A DNA stretch of 64,000 bases. It comes from Caprimulgus europaeus. Lineage: Eukaryota; Chordata; Aves; Caprimulgiformes; Caprimulgidae. The notes beneath the pieces are model-generated. The model searched no databases, was not told where the DNA came from, and saw only the letters and a list, made by a program, of their open reading frames with translations. The stretch is from the NCBI GenBank assembly GCA_907165065.1, contig OU015523.1:26687834-26751833 (forward strand), read 5' to 3'. The position numbers were made by a program, and so were the translations under genes. Shown in pieces: positions 12,510 through 25,851 of the stretch (its first letter is position 1; each line of letters starts with the position of its first letter).

Positions 12510-15500
12510 GAGTTGGGAGGGTTATTCCAGAAATGCCAAAGGAGAAAGAACACCCAACACCAAATTTCAGCAGAGTCTTGCAGGGTGTTATCTATCGCTA
12601 CGTGAAACTCTGAGCAACTGAACAAATCACCTTTCCATTGGCTTCAACGAACTTTGAACTTCACCCTCACTCCTAACTTATGAGTGTACTAAAATAACTT
12701 CAACATTTATCTCCAAAGTCTCTCATTCCTGTATCTTTGTTTTACCCTGAAAAGTTTTAAGGGTGTTTTGGCTGTCCATGTGAAAGGATATTGGTCTGAA
12801 ATGACGTGCTGGTACCATAGGCTCAGGTGAACCACGGGTTTACAAACAGTGCATTACACAGGAATACTCTCTTGGAAGATGATTTGTCATGAGCACCACT
12901 CAAAGAAAGATTAACATGTAATTAGCTTTTGGCAGTGGAGTGTTTCCAAACTGCAGGGTGTCAAACAGTTTTTTGGGTGACATACAAACCAGGTAATGGA
13001 TGCAGTGAGCTTTGGGGGAGGAAATCACTGCTGCTCTGCTCGGAGATAGGTCAGTGGTTTTTGTTCCCTGTGTTAACCAACACTTCATCACCTTGTACAC
13101 ATCCCTGGGCAAATTGAGGTGCTTACTCCACAAAGTAAATTTCTTAACAATTACTTCAATAATCACTTGATTTTCCTGCTTGAAGAGACACACACAAAAG
13201 TAGACTTGGAAAGTAAGGGTAAACATTATTGGAGAGAAGACATGTCCCAGCATAGCAATATGGACATATGGAAACCCATGCAGTCCCTTTGTTGTAGACA
13301 GAGGGGACAGAGTGTGAGAAAGGACTGTGCACATCCATGGTGTGAGCTGGTCATCTCATCAGAGCTTTCCACCTGGCACTGTGCAGAGCCTGCTCCTGTC
13401 CTGGCAGGCTGTGGCTGAGCCAGAGGGCAGGAGGACTCTAGGAGGTCTTCAGATCCAAAAATGATGGACCTGGGTTAAACCGTTACAGACAGGAAACATC
13501 AGGACAGTGCACCAAGAGGATCTGCAAGCTCTTCCACTCTCCCCAGGGTCTGGCTGCCAGTGCCCAAGGTGGGCTCTGACATGGTGCCGCCACACAACCT
13601 GGCTGCAGCCTTGTCCCACTCTGATGCTGCCCTCAGCCTGAGGGCTGCCATCCCAGCCAGGCCTGGGGCCTGCAGTGGTGCCTGGTGGTGGCTGGGCTAT
13701 GGCCAAGTGAGAGAGCATCTGGGTGGGCATCTGGCAGCCAGCCAAGGTCAACCCACCACAAGGGCATGTTCAGATGAGGGAAGGAGCATGCTCTGTCTTT
13801 AGACCTCTGCAAAGGCAATCTACTGTCATGTGTCCTCTGTCCTGGAGCTGCAGGCAGGAGCTCTAGCACCAGCTTTGGCCTTCCTCACATCTCCCCTTGT
13901 GTGGTTACAGAAGTCACTTGGTTGGTGTAAGAAGAGCTTGTGGTTGTGTTTCGGATGTGCCAGTGAGAGACTAGGACTCAGACTAACCTGTGAAACTTGG
14001 CCTTGCAAAAAGTACTTAGTTAACAATATACTTTTCTTCAACATGTGGAGTTTACGTTGCCAATTTTTGCTAAATGAAGAATGAGTGTGACAGTATGAGA
14101 GGCAATATTTGTTGGGATCTAGAGATTATTTTCTATCTCCCAGCACCATCTGGCATTACAGTCGAAACTCTGAATGAATAAACATTGCTTATCATTCTGT
14201 CAGTCACTCATCCATCACACAGAAGCTGAAACACTAATGTACTCATCATCTTTGTCATTTGGCAATCAGGGACTACTTCACGGTAACTGAGACAAAGACC
14301 ACAGATTAAGGTCCATAGCAGAAGTGGTCAACAGAGATTTATCAAGCTTAATGTACTATTCAGTTTGACTGTTGCTGATGCAGGGAACAGAACTGGATAG
14401 GTTTGTGGTTTCTATTTTTGAAGCATTTCTTCGCACGAAGGTGTTGGATTTGTCGGTTAAATTGCTGTGAGCTCTTTTTTTGTTGTTCTTTAAATGAAGA
14501 ATGATGTTTGAATAAAAAAAAAATGGGAATGCTAAAGGGAACTGCATGATAAATTCATCTCTAGTGATTGATACACAGGTAGTGTTTGGAAATTACTGGG
14601 GCAAGGAACGTACATATGCATTAAGATGAATGATAACTAGTTCAAACATCTTGGGGCAGTTCCATCAGTTCCCTCCTCAAAGCAGAGAGCTTCATCCAGA
14701 TTCTCTAGCTTTGCTTCCCTTGTCACTGCAGCAATCATTACAACTCGAGCAGTGTGCAGTCCTGGATAACAGACAGATCCAGAATCCTTGATTAAAATGA
14801 CACTTCTTCTTAAAACTCATCTTAGCAGCAACATTTGTTCTGGTTTGCAGGGCCCACATGAAAGAGGCTCTTTAAAGAGCAGTGTCACTTTGATCGAGAG
14901 TCTCTGCACCAGCACACATGCTGTTGGGCTCACTTCTTGAAGTGGATGGTAACACAAAGTGAAAGCACAGTAAAGTTTACTTTTCAATAATACCTGAAAA
15001 TTTCACACTGTTCAGGTGATGGCACATTCAAGTGAGAAGCCTTTTTGGAGGGACAGGCAAATGACTAGATAATAGAACAAAAAGTAAAATTAGCTCACTG
15101 TCATTTTTAAGGGGCTGGAAGTGTAGGGATGAGAATCTCAGGTAATCTTTTGTGTTCTGCTTCTGGTACAAATAGTTGAGCTCAATGTATTATATTCCTT
15201 TTTTCATTTAATTGTTTTTAAAATCATGCAATTGGTTATATTGTCACTGAGGCCACACCAGCTTCAATCCATTTTGATCCCTGGAATCTGATGCTGATTC
15301 TGTGGGTGTACATGGCTTGTTAATACTGCTGTCACAACCCTTTCCCAGCCAGCTTTGCACCTCGATGCTGCTAAAAACAAAATCTTTGTGTTTTTGAATA
15401 TTTTTTGTTTGTCCTCATTGACAGCTGGAACATTTTCTGCGAATGGCAACTGAATACAAGAGGCACTGACGCAGACCTTTTCAGCCGAAAATGTCCTACC

Positions 15501-18500
15501 CTTATCAGAGCATTTCTTGTTTTCTTTTGCTCTTTGTTTCTTAAAGTAGTCATAAAATGTCAAGTTAGTCTTACTCAGACTCTGAGACTCAAATCAGGAA
15601 AGCAAAGTGTGTAAGTCAGAGAGCATTTCCATGCCAGATACAAAGGGGAGGAATTGTTTATTTGGTGGGTCAGCTCTGTCCCAGTTCTCAAAGATGACGT
15701 AGGACTCCCCTGAAAAGACTTCTTGTGTCTTTTTCAAAAGGATGGTTACAGTCAATCGGAAGCACACAATCAAGCTCGTATTTCGGACTTTGTGAGTCCT
15801 CACACTGATTTTCAGGAGAGTTGTAACATTTTTTAACGTAAACTCATCTAGTCTTAATGTCCCTCACACAAAGCTTTGTCTCTGCTTGTCAGGACTGGTG
15901 ACTGCATGCATTTATTTGTCTCAAAACCTGTCTGATTCATCTTTCTGTTATAATGAAATGTTTTGCTAAGCTGTCATTTTTACCATAAATATATTCCCTT
16001 GGCTGCATCTTAGTGGTGGATTATTTGCTCCAGAATCTTTTCTTTTCATCTCGGAGATGAATATACATTTCAGGACCAGCTTTTGAAATATCCATTTTCT
16101 TCAGGAAACTTCTTATAAACAAGTCTTGGAAGTCAGCACTAAATCAGTTTTGTGTATTTTATTTCCCAAGGAATCAGACCCACTTTGTTTATTATCTAGC
16201 AAAACCCAAAGCATAATGTAAAATCCAAGACTGAATCAGAAAAGAACATTATAAAAATACTGAAGCTGTCTTTCCTGGCAATGTGGATATACATTCATTC
16301 ACTTTGAAATAAAAAAGAAACAATGATACATTGGTAAGAAAAAAACCTGAAGGTTTCATATATTTATTTCAAATGCATAGCAAAATCTCAGCTATTCACA
16401 TTTATTTCCAAAGTAATTTTGTCCTGCAATCATGAAATATTGGTATATGATAGCATCAGGATATTAAACCAGATATTTAACCACAATATTTAATCAGCTG
16501 TTATTAACAAATACAGCAGGCCTGAGGTTTCTGACAGCTGTGCCTAGAGGAATGTGAACATAGCATCACTAAAGCAAGTTTATCACCTCCACTCCTCAAT
16601 GAAAGGAGAGCTCCAGCACATTAAAACCTGACACAACATTTCAGTAATCTCTGGGCCATCCCCATCAAACGGCATTTACTTCTGAGACAAAAGTCCAGTC
16701 AATAGCGACTATTCACACCCTGCTTCCTCTTGGTCCTCCATCACATAGTATGTAACCAATGCTCTGTTTCCACAACCTTTCTGAGCCCTAGAGTGAAGAG
16801 GTGGCCCTTTCCCTAAATGTCTTTGCTGCATTAGACATGTTCCTGAGCATCCTCTCCTCATCTGTTTCATTCAGGAAGGACGTGTTCAGCCATCTAAATA
16901 AGCTCCAAGAGCTGCCTTAGACACTTGGGGATCCCTGAGACAGGGTCTGTCTGGCTATAACCCAGAAGGGGCAAGAGCTCTTCCTGGAGCAGCAGACAGA
17001 GGGTAGAAGGTGCAGCCTTGGGTACTAGAGACCTGTGCAAGCTGCTCCATCACTTCCCTCAAGCCAAGCTCTTCCTGTTACCCTCAAAAAAGCAGTTTAT
17101 TTTCAAAGCTCAACCACAGTTTTTTGTTAAAGCCCTTAAAACTTCCTTTTCTTACTCATATGTCCAAAATGCAGTTTCCAACTAGTCAGTTCTGAGTATT
17201 ACAACTTTTAAATAGGTGAAAAGGGAGAAGAAAAACCTCTGCCTCCCTTAGGAACAGCAATTGCACCAATGCTCAGCCAAATGCATTCCTCGGATACAGA
17301 GGTACAATATCTGGTAATCATCTTTATGAGGTTTTCACCACCAGAATCCACAATAAAGGAATTTCTCTTCTGTTCAAAGGGAGAAGGTTAACAGATTAGC
17401 TTCTCATGATAAATTTTTTTCCTGCATCAAATTCAGAAATTTTAGTGTCATAGACTCTTAAACCTATTTGGGTGAGTCTGAAATGCTAAATCACACCACC
17501 AGCAATTGCCATGCCCTTTGTGTCAATAAAACCCCAGACACCCAAACAGCAGCCCAGCCTAGCTGTATGCTTGGAATCAAGCTCAGATCCCAAACCCACA
17601 TGTGAGCACTAGGTTGTCTGAGCTTAAAGATTTTGCCTGAGCTCATCTTTTGATCAACTGGTAAAAGAAAAAAATGGAGGAATATGCAGCCATCAGGTGT
17701 TAATGGTAGATGTAAAAAGCTTAAGTTTTCTTTGAAATTAATATTAAATGCTCAAATAAACCAGTTTTGTCTTTCAACTCTTTGAAAATAAAGTTACTAC
17801 TGTAAATGGCACACCCAGTTCAAATTTGATTTCTAGATGAACCAACTGATAGTAAAAGCTTTAATTAAAGTTGTAGAAAACTGCACTTAATTACTTCTTA
17901 AGCACTTGTATCTGCATAAAGCTGCATTACTTTGTATATGTCATCATTTAAATCCATTACCTACATATAAATATGTATCAAATTTACATTGCATATGTCT
18001 TCATCCTCTGCTTTGTTAATCACAAATATCATATCTAAATGAATCCAAAAAGTGTAATTCTGGCTTACTCACCAAATAGTTACTTATTAAGAAATATATG
18101 TATTATAGGACATAAAAAGAATAAAATAATAAATGGAGGTCCTCAGGGTAGTATAAATTATCACCAGTGTCAACAGAATGACTTTACTGGAATGAGCTGT
18201 CTGACCCAATGACAGCTGCTATGATAGGCATCAGCAGATATAAGGCAAAATAAAAAATACATGTTTTAGTACTAGAAAACCTACTTACAAATATTCTCTT
18301 TAAAGCTCATCTGGAATTAATAAGTGCTGATTTGATTGCTCAAGAGGTGAGCAGGATACATTAAACCTATTTTCTGGTGACTAGAAAATTACCACTAAAA
18401 GATCTGAGCTGGTTGTCTTAAAAGTAAATGCACATTAGCTGATATATGTAATGAATATCTGTGTTCAACAGCACTGTTTCATTTATGTTCATCTGAAGTC

Positions 18501-19815
18501 AACTTAATAAAAGACTTGTTTAATTAAATGTAGTTTTCCATATTCTACTTCAAATTGAACAGTCAAATGAATATATAGTGGCATTGCCCTGCTCAACTCA
18601 AGAAGTCATTGCACCCTTTGTTCAGATACCAGTCACAGACACAGAAAAGGATCAAACTGAGCACTTGTGTTGTCATGAAATTATCAATGAAGTGATATTA
18701 TCCGTTACTACTGTGTAAAGAACAAGAAAAAACTGTTTTGAACTGAACCTTCTCTGGTCACTTCTCAATATTGTTAAATACACACTCAAAAGCAGGTTCT
18801 GTTTTCAGGTGAGGAAAAAAAATACACAGCTGCAAATACTGTTGAATTCTGCACAATGTACAAGTAGCCATCGGGCTACTTCAGTCTACATTTTAAAACT
18901 AAGTCTTGCGAACACAAAGCAGTCAGAACAACATTAGGGTTTGACTTTTGTGGGTGTGATGGAAGGTGTAGGCAGGGACTCTTGATCCTCCAACAGGCAA
19001 GTGGGGCTTACATATTTACATTGTCTGGCTTGTTTAGTTGTGCTTGACATTAGCATAGTGTTTTAAAATGCATAAAAACTGATGGTCTGTCCTGATTTTT
19101 ATACAAGACTAGGTGCTACCTATAGAGCAGGAAAAGCCATAAAAGACAAGAGGCAGCAAGCAACGGAAAGCTAATATATTCATGGCAAAGTCTGGTGAAG
19201 TGATTCAAAATTATATTATTCCATGAGCTGGATTCTATGTCCTCCAGAAAAACAAGAAGGATACTTCAAATCCACAAGCACCTACAGTATCCATAGTCAA
19301 TCATAGGGAAAAGCATGAACATTTGTGTGTCAGTATTGGAATTTAGATTGCTGGCAGCATCTCTGCTCATTCTGCAGCTGCTTCAGCCACGCTGCCAATT
19401 CCATGCTCCTCTCCACTGTCCTAGAGCAGTCCTTCTGAAGACTTTACCTTAGAGTAAAATGCACTGGTCCCTTTGCACACCATGGGTTTAGGGGAGGGCA
19501 ATGGTGCTATTGTATAGAAACTGCCTTCCTTCCAGTCCAACCATATGCTGTTTGCTTTCTCTGAGAGACCCCTGGCTGCTGCCGTTCTCATGTCATTCTT
19601 CATTCTCGTAAAATGGTGAGATTTTCCTTCTGACTGTGCTCTGACGTAATGCCCACTTAATATTTGCTGTAAGCATGTTAGAGAGCAGATATGTAAGGCA
19701 ATAGCAAATAGCAAATGAACAAAATTGTTCCTCCATTACAGACTCAGAGCTTAATTAGACACTGAAGTCGATCAGTACCTATCAACATGCTAAGCAGAAA
19801 GATCACATGTAGCAA
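12510..19815. other. Noncoding interval 3' of the claudin-17 gene
   Basis: Apart from the possible LTR end at 13.7 kb, I recognise nothing. 13.4-13.9 kb is GC-rich with several open frames on both strands, which is expected for GC-rich DNA. 16.2-18.8 kb is AT-rich. The claudin-17 mRNA 3' end should lie in the right-hand part, but I found no clear AATAAA on the minus strand within about 600 bases of the stop codon. Confidence 0.45.
13705..13760 (+). mobile_element. Possible end of an avian LTR/ERV element
   Basis: The phrase GTGGGCATCTGGCAGCCAGC followed by CAAGGTCAACCCACCACA resembles the 3' end of a high-copy avian LTR-type repeat as I recall it (a GTGGGCACCTGGC...GTCAACCCACCACA pattern). 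The upstream 300 bases are GC-rich but I cannot align them to that family, so the boundary is unknown. Confidence 0.35.
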
Positions 19816-20484
19816 CTACACATAGGCATGCACACCCAGGGACAGCCCTCCTGCAAAGCCAGGTCTGTGCAATCTGTGACGGGAAAGCGATGGATACCTG
19901 GATTTTGAGGATGGATCAGCCCAGCACCAGAAGCTACAGTACATTGCTCCTGCGGTGATGAGAAGGGCAGTGCTCACCCAGCCCACATAGAGAGCAGCTC
20001 CAAGTTCTCGTTTCAGTGGCATGGGGACTTGCGGATCATAGAAGTCACGAATGATGCTACCTCCAGTCCAGGACACGGGGATCAGAACGAGGATGCCTGT
20101 CAGGAGAAAGGCAACTCCAGCTGCCAGTATAAAGATACTGATGTCCTGGGGATCCTCCTTGGTCCTGTGAGTGTACTTCACACCAACAATGGCCATTAAA
20201 AAGGAAATGATTGACAGGATCACTGCGATGCACATGAGGGCTCTGAACGCCTCCAAGGGTGGGGGGAGAGCCAAGACAGAGTCATAGAATTTGCACTGCA
20301 GCCTGATGCCAAGCTGACTGATGCAGTCCATCCAGAGTCCTTCCCAGATGGTCTCAAACACCACGATGTTGCCGTCAAAGTAGGCAGAAACTCTCCATTG
20401 TGGCATAACTGTCGTTGCCAAAGTCCCAACCATGCCGACACCTCCAAATATTAGACTAGTGACTTGTAACACACAGCAAGCCAT
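19816..20484 (-). CDS. CLDN17: Claudin-17-like tight-junction protein
   Basis: An intact single-exon frame of 222 residues, close to the 224 of human claudin-17. Claudins are four-pass membrane proteins that polymerise in tight-junction strands and set paracellular permeability; human claudin-17 forms an anion-selective channel. Seen here: first membrane segment about residues 8-28, then the first extracellular loop with W30, G49-L50-W51, C54 and C64 (the claudin signature, the cysteines forming a disulfide), K65 (linked to anion selectivity in human claudin-17) and R81. Further segments lie at about 82-102, 116-137 (ending LIPVSW at 134-139) and 164-186; the tail ends in HAYV, a PDZ ligand. 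LALPP at 71-75 and QCKFY at 63-67 favour claudin-17 over claudin-8. The start ATG has A at -3 and G at +4. Odd points: the loop after segment 2 has Y104 and R107 where many claudins carry palmitoylated cysteines, and the tail is unlike the human one. Orthology rests on residues and gene order, not on a tree. Confidence 0.92.
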   Translation of the reverse strand: MACCVLQVTSLIFGGVGMVGTLATTVMPQWRVSAYFDGNIVVFETIWEGLWMDCISQLGIRLQCKFYDSVLALPPPLEAFRALMCIAVILSIISFLMAIVGVKYTHRTKEDPQDISIFILAAGVAFLLTGILVLIPVSWTGGSIIRDFYDPQVPMPLKRELGAALYVGWVSTALLITAGAMYCSFWCWADPSSKSRYPSLSRHRLHRPGFAGGLSLGVHAYV

Positions 20485-20494
20485 GCTTCTTCTG
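20485..20494 (-). promoter_or_regulatory. Possible 3' splice site just before the claudin-17 start
   Basis: On the minus strand a pyrimidine tract and CAG (TGTCTTTTTCAG) end at 20492, leaving only seven bases before the ATG. This has the form of a splice acceptor, so a 5' UTR intron is possible. Mammalian claudin-17 is usually annotated as one exon. A TATA-like alternative is given separately. Confidence 0.3.
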
Positions 20495-20554
20495 AAAAAG
20501 ACACCTTAAGCCAGGTGGCCTAGAAAGTCTTCCAAAATCACTTTTTCATTGAAG

Positions 20555-20563
20555 AAATATAAA
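20555..20563 (-). promoter_or_regulatory. TATA-like element upstream of claudin-17
   Basis: The minus strand reads CTTTATATTTC about 75 bases before the ATG. If used, transcription would start near 20530 and give a 5' UTR of about 45 bases. In AT-rich DNA such matches arise by chance. Confidence 0.25.
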
Positions 20564-22194
20564 GTATGAGAGGGAATATTTTCTCCAGTATTTTCCTCAT
20601 ATGGCAAGTTGTTGGGTTTTTTTAAAAGCAGCTCACATCAAGCTAAGATTCAGACAGGTGGAAATCCATTTGTGACTGGCTAGAAGGACCTGCTATTGCT
20701 TTGAAAACCCCTCTGACTACAGCACCTACCCATCAAGCCTAACAAGTTTCCAGCCAATGGGAAACTAGGAGGGATGTGTCATAGATGATTTTACTGCTTC
20801 TTATAGTGTGTCTGCAGTGATGCTATAATTAAGAAAGTGTCAGAGATTCAATTAAAGGTATCTAATTGCAGGGCTAGTAATTTCTTAACTGTAAGATTGC
20901 AGCTATGTTGAAATTTAGCATAGAAAGTCTGAACTTCCCTCTGTTAAAATATTATGTAAAATAGGTCATTACAATTGTTCTTATGACAAAAGCTAAACTT
21001 GAACTTGAAGTGGGACTTGTTTTCTAAGTGTTACAGCCATGGCAAAACATCTGATGTATTTTTTAAATGAAGCTAGAAGGTACTTGGTGTAGATCTTTAA
21101 TGTAGATTCCTCGTTTTGATCAAATACAAAAAGTATAATCATGATATTAGACAGGTACAGGAAAGTCAAGTATTCCAATCAACATCAAAGCTCTACCAGC
21201 TGCATAATTCACAAGGACTACAAAGAAAATAGCTGGCAGAGTTTCTCAGCTTCTGCTTTTGAATCCACGAGTAAGGTCACTGTTAGGAAATAATCTTCTA
21301 TGAGACCCTCTGCCCATTAGAAGCAGAATGTTGTCATTATGTTCTGTACTGATAATCTTCTGCAGGTAACACTAGGAGTGGTTGGGGGCAATTATCTAAT
21401 ATGAAAAGAGTGAGCTTTTCTTTCATATAGAAAGCACCTCAAACAAAGTCAGAAATCCCTCCCACAAGAACGTATCTCAGCCTGAACAGATACCTACAAG
21501 CCTGGACAAAAATGCACGCCAAAGACTGATTTGCCTTGGGCAAGTCAGGAATAACTGCTGCACTATGGGGTTTTTTTTACTTTCTTCTCCCTCCTTGAGA
21601 TAATAGTATATGATGACAACTCATGGGTGTTGTTGAAATGTATATGCTTCTGGGTACTCCAGCTCTTTGAACTAGTGGGACTAGTTAAAAAAAAAATGTT
21701 GGCCCACTAAAAACAATTAAGGCCCCTAGAAGTGCTGTCGAAGAAAGACATATTCTTCAATGACATGTGGGCTGTAGTGTTGTGGGCTCAGTGTGTTTGG
21801 ATATATCAGACCTTGCCTTTGATGGTATTAATTTAGTTACAGCCTTAGGTGCCTACCAAACATATTTAAAGCAAAAGCTAAAATCCATGAAAAGTGAATT
21901 GCTTATCTAAACCACTCACAGCCCACAAAATCCTCTCCTTCCTACAGTTACTAAGTGTAAGAAAGGAGTGCCAGATAATGCAAGTTATGTAGTACAATGT
22001 TACATGTCCATGTGAAAATACTCCCATAGGATCTGGGCAATTTTTTTTTGCCTTCAAGTCTGCCAGCAGGAATCTGCAGAGAAAAAAATCTCTTCAGCTA
22101 AGATGTGAAATTTAAGTTTTAGAAACTAAATACATTATCAAATTTGTTCTTATAGAGACATGAATATTGCATCACTCTTCTGCAGACATAAAAA

Positions 22195-22290
22195 AATAAT
22201 CCTGTGATGCAGAAAAGTTAAAGCAATTTGCTTGATACCACAAAGAAGAGGGTGTTAGAGGTGAAGTCAGAAGTCAGAGGTGGTTACCTG
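22195..22290 (+). mobile_element. Possible MIR-like ancient SINE fragment
   Basis: The order GATGCAGAAAAGTTAAAGCA, then a TTGCTTGATACCACA-like stretch, then AGAGGTG resembles the familiar MIR tail (GATG...GAGGTTAAG...CTTGCCC...CACA...GGTGG). The match is by eye and heavily diverged. Confidence 0.3.
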
Positions 22291-24294
22291 TCTGAAAGAA
22301 ACGCCTTTCTCTGGCAGGAGACTGCTCCATTAGAAGAAGATGACACACAAGGCCTGTGTTATTTAGCTTGAGTACAGTCTCCATTCCTCTTGTAGGGCTT
22401 TTTTACCTCTGAATTCTCAAAACTGTTTTTCTGATCTGTTATCTTCACTTCAGAAAGAAATCACATTATTATTGAAAGGTCCTCTCAAAACTAGCATTTA
22501 AATGTCTTTTTTTTTTCCAACAGAAAAAATCTTCGTGCAATATTTTCAGCCAGCCAGCTCTTGAAGATGCGCACAGCTGGAGAACAGACTATAATGCCCT
22601 GAATCACATCTGACTGCCTTATCTAGCAAGATTGCTCTGAAATAATTTTTCCTTATATGACTCTGGGAGGGTCAGCCATTGAGATCATGCTTAAAATTAC
22701 ACACTGTGACAGCTAGGGCATTGTTTGTATAGAAGATGAACTGCTTGCAGAAATACTGTTAAAATGCTTCATATGCTGGTTGTGTAGCAATGGATCCAGA
22801 AAGTGCTAAATAGTTGAGTGGTTTTATGATCTCTAATTGGAAGCAGTAGCTATGGTGAGTGACATCCAGTGTAGGTGTAGGTGTAAGAGAGAAACACCCA
22901 GGCTATATTACTGCATGTACTGTCCAGTGGCAGAATGATTCTTGTTATTGAAACCTGATGGGAAGGAAGCAAGAAAACCAATAACTGGCAGTTTTAAACT
23001 TGAAGATAAATTTCAGAAATTAAAATGAGGCTACAGGTTGAAAAAAAAAGAAAAAAAATCAAGAAACACTACCAGTATCTTGGAAACTCATGAGGATTGG
23101 AAAATATCAACAACCTCTTAAATGTTAATGAGCCCCTGGCTTTTCTAATTGCTGGAAGAATTTTCTTTTGCAGAAAAGTCCTGTGTTTGAATCAGCCTGG
23201 AGGGAGCTCTTATGCCATGTATACCCTAGAGAACTCTACCTCCATTTAAAGACTCACCTCACCTCTCAGAAGGAAGTGCTTAGCTGACTGACTTCCTTTA
23301 AAATCACTCTGAACAGCAGACAGCTCTTAAAGTAGCAATTAAATACATGCTTACATGGTAGGCACGGCAGATACAATGGCTTTAGTGTCAGGTGAGAAGA
23401 AATAAAAGGAAAACCCTATTCACACCTGACTTGACTATAGAAATCTCATTCTGTGTATCATTGATCTATTACACTATTTGGATGCTTACCTGCCTCAAGA
23501 CAAGAATATCAGTTCTTATGCGAACATGTCCACCACAAAATTTGCTTTCAAAGAGGAAAATAGGCAACTGAGGAAGCACATAGCCTTTATACTTAAATCT
23601 TTCCCTGGATCTCTGTTCAGATTTACATTTTCTCTTCCCTTCAAACCAGGATGTTCATTTGAATCTTTTCCTGGGACAATATCTTCTGCTCCCTCCCTAG
23701 CTTTTAAAATGCTGATGCTCCTTGAAAAAAGAGGGAGTAGAGCATCTCCAGTCCACGTGATTAACAGAACTTGTCAAAGATCCCCAGTGCTTAATTAATT
23801 AGACATTAGTAACATAAACACTTAATTGCCTCCCAGAAAGTAAGTTTCATTCCTTTTTGTATATCTTCTATGCACATTGAATTTTAGAGTCCTTATACAT
23901 AGACATGCACCTATATGTAGACAAATAGACTTTAATCTTGTACAAATGTAAACCATAATGTACACAGTTCATTATGGGCTTTCATCAAGAATAGACAGGT
24001 TGGTTATGCTACAGGCTAATGAGCTAAATTTAAGTTTCAGTAACATTTTTGAAACAAGCAAATATGCAGATTTATCAAAAGCACACTTTAGATTAGTGAT
24101 TACTAGGAGTTACAGTTAAGTCTCAACCTCACAGAGGCTGCAGTTATCCAGTAAGGCTGCAAAGCTGCCTAACCCCCTGTAGAGTCTGGTAACGGGGAGT
24201 CCAGCAGGCTGTGGCTCTGCAGTCACTCCTGTCCCCTTGGTCAGATGTGTCCTCTACATGTAAAATCTGCTTTAAGCATACCACAAATAAGGTT

Positions 24295-24338
24295 GGGATT
24301 GTCTGCAGATCCTTTGTGGGATTGTCTGCAGACCCTTT
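24295..24338. repeat. Tandem duplication, period 23
   Basis: GGGATTGTCTGCAGATCCTT at 24295 recurs at 24318 with a single difference (GACCC for GATCC). It is a local two-copy duplication. Confidence 0.8.
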
Positions 24339-25851
24339 CTTTTGGAAAAACATGTGAATGGTATCAATTCCTCCCTACTTGTGGCTTCCACTAGTCCATT
24401 CATTACATGCTGGGTAACCAATTTGTTTTCAACTATTTACAAGGGATGGTCAATGAAATCGTAGTCGATTTAATGGTTCCATTACTTTCTATTTTGATTG
24501 ATTATTGTATTTTGAACCTATTGATCAAGTAAAAGGTTACTTCAATTCTGTTTTAATTCAGGAGAAAATGGACTGAAGCAAACAAAGGCCTTTTTATTTA
24601 TGCTAATTAATATTGCTGCCTGTACATATGTTAAAAAATGAAGGTACATCTCCTTCCCCCTCTCTTCAAGCATGGCACATTTTGGAGTGAGAGGAACATC
24701 TGCTCAGTGTAGCTTAGAGATGGATTTCCCCCAGACACATAACAGGCACTGTACTTGGGCACTGACCTCTAACTCTAGCTTTGAGGCAACCCATGACTGA
24801 CAGTTGAATTGAAAAGAACTAATATTTATTTTCCATCACCTTCCTCAGCATGCCTAAAATTCACAACCTGACAAAACTGCCAAACTCTTAATGATATTCC
24901 ATGTCTGGGGAAGCCTGTCTCCTGGACACTGTGAATGAACTCAAGTTCAGTGTAATAAAATCCTACAGTAATAAAATATTAAATACTCCTTTGAGTATTT
25001 AATCCATCTAAACTGCTTCAGGCTTTTACAAGGTATTTGTCACCTCAATACTTGCACAGAGGGAGCAACCATCCTGATAGAAATAGAACCTGCCAGCAAA
25101 TATGATATTTTACTTTGATGTTTAATGAAAGGACCTCAAAGCATTCCTCTAGAAAATATTTGGGGGCATTTGATTGTGCAGTTCACATTAAGCCATTGGA
25201 ACTATAACAGTGGCAAATTCCCAAGGCAATTGTTTTCATAAGGGTTAGCAGCAGGGGTATGCAGTTAGGCTATTACTGGATGAAGCACAGGGGCACTCCT
25301 TTATCTACATGATTTATTATGATGGAACACAAGAGGAGGAGAAGGTATATTGTGGTAGTGATGTCATAAAGGTAGATGACAGGCAAGGTTTGTAGAAAGA
25401 GGTAATAGTTTTCATTAGACTACCTGATACTGTTAGAAAAAAGCTTTCAGGCTCAGAATTACAAGTAAGATTGCTTTTGGAGGAGAGCATAATAATACAC
25501 CCTTGAACTAGCTTTCCAGTAGCCAAGCAGTGCAGCACATAACAAAACAAGTAAGTCTCAAACTTGGAAGAACAGGGGTTTTTTCCCACCTTTCTCAGTC
25601 ATAATTTGGGGTTCTCTCTGTTCTGCCCTGTCCCACTCACTTTTTGTCCTTTCCCAAACCCCTCCTCCTGAATGTAACCAATTACACTGTTAATTTCTAC
25701 CTCCCCAAAATAAACCCTACTAGCATGAGCTCCACCACCAGTAGTGCCAATCTTGTGCACCCAATGACACCCCCAAACTTGTCATCCTTGCACATAGCAG
25801 GGTCACCCTCTACCCCCACACTCTCCCCTTTTTCTTTCTACCCAAATCCAG

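Larger units (their letters stand above)
20564..25851. other. Noncoding interval between the two claudins (left part)
   Basis: Contains the upstream flank of claudin-17. I recognise only a weak MIR-like stretch near 22195-22290 and a 23-base-period tandem duplication at 24295-24338. No further coding frame is supported. 25.60-25.85 kb is unusually C-rich on the plus strand. Confidence 0.45.

Noticed and set aside
1-19815. Exons of GRIK1, expected next to CLDN17 from mammalian gene order
   Set aside because: I found no ligand-binding, membrane or signal-peptide coding segment resembling a glutamate receptor. It may lie outside the window.
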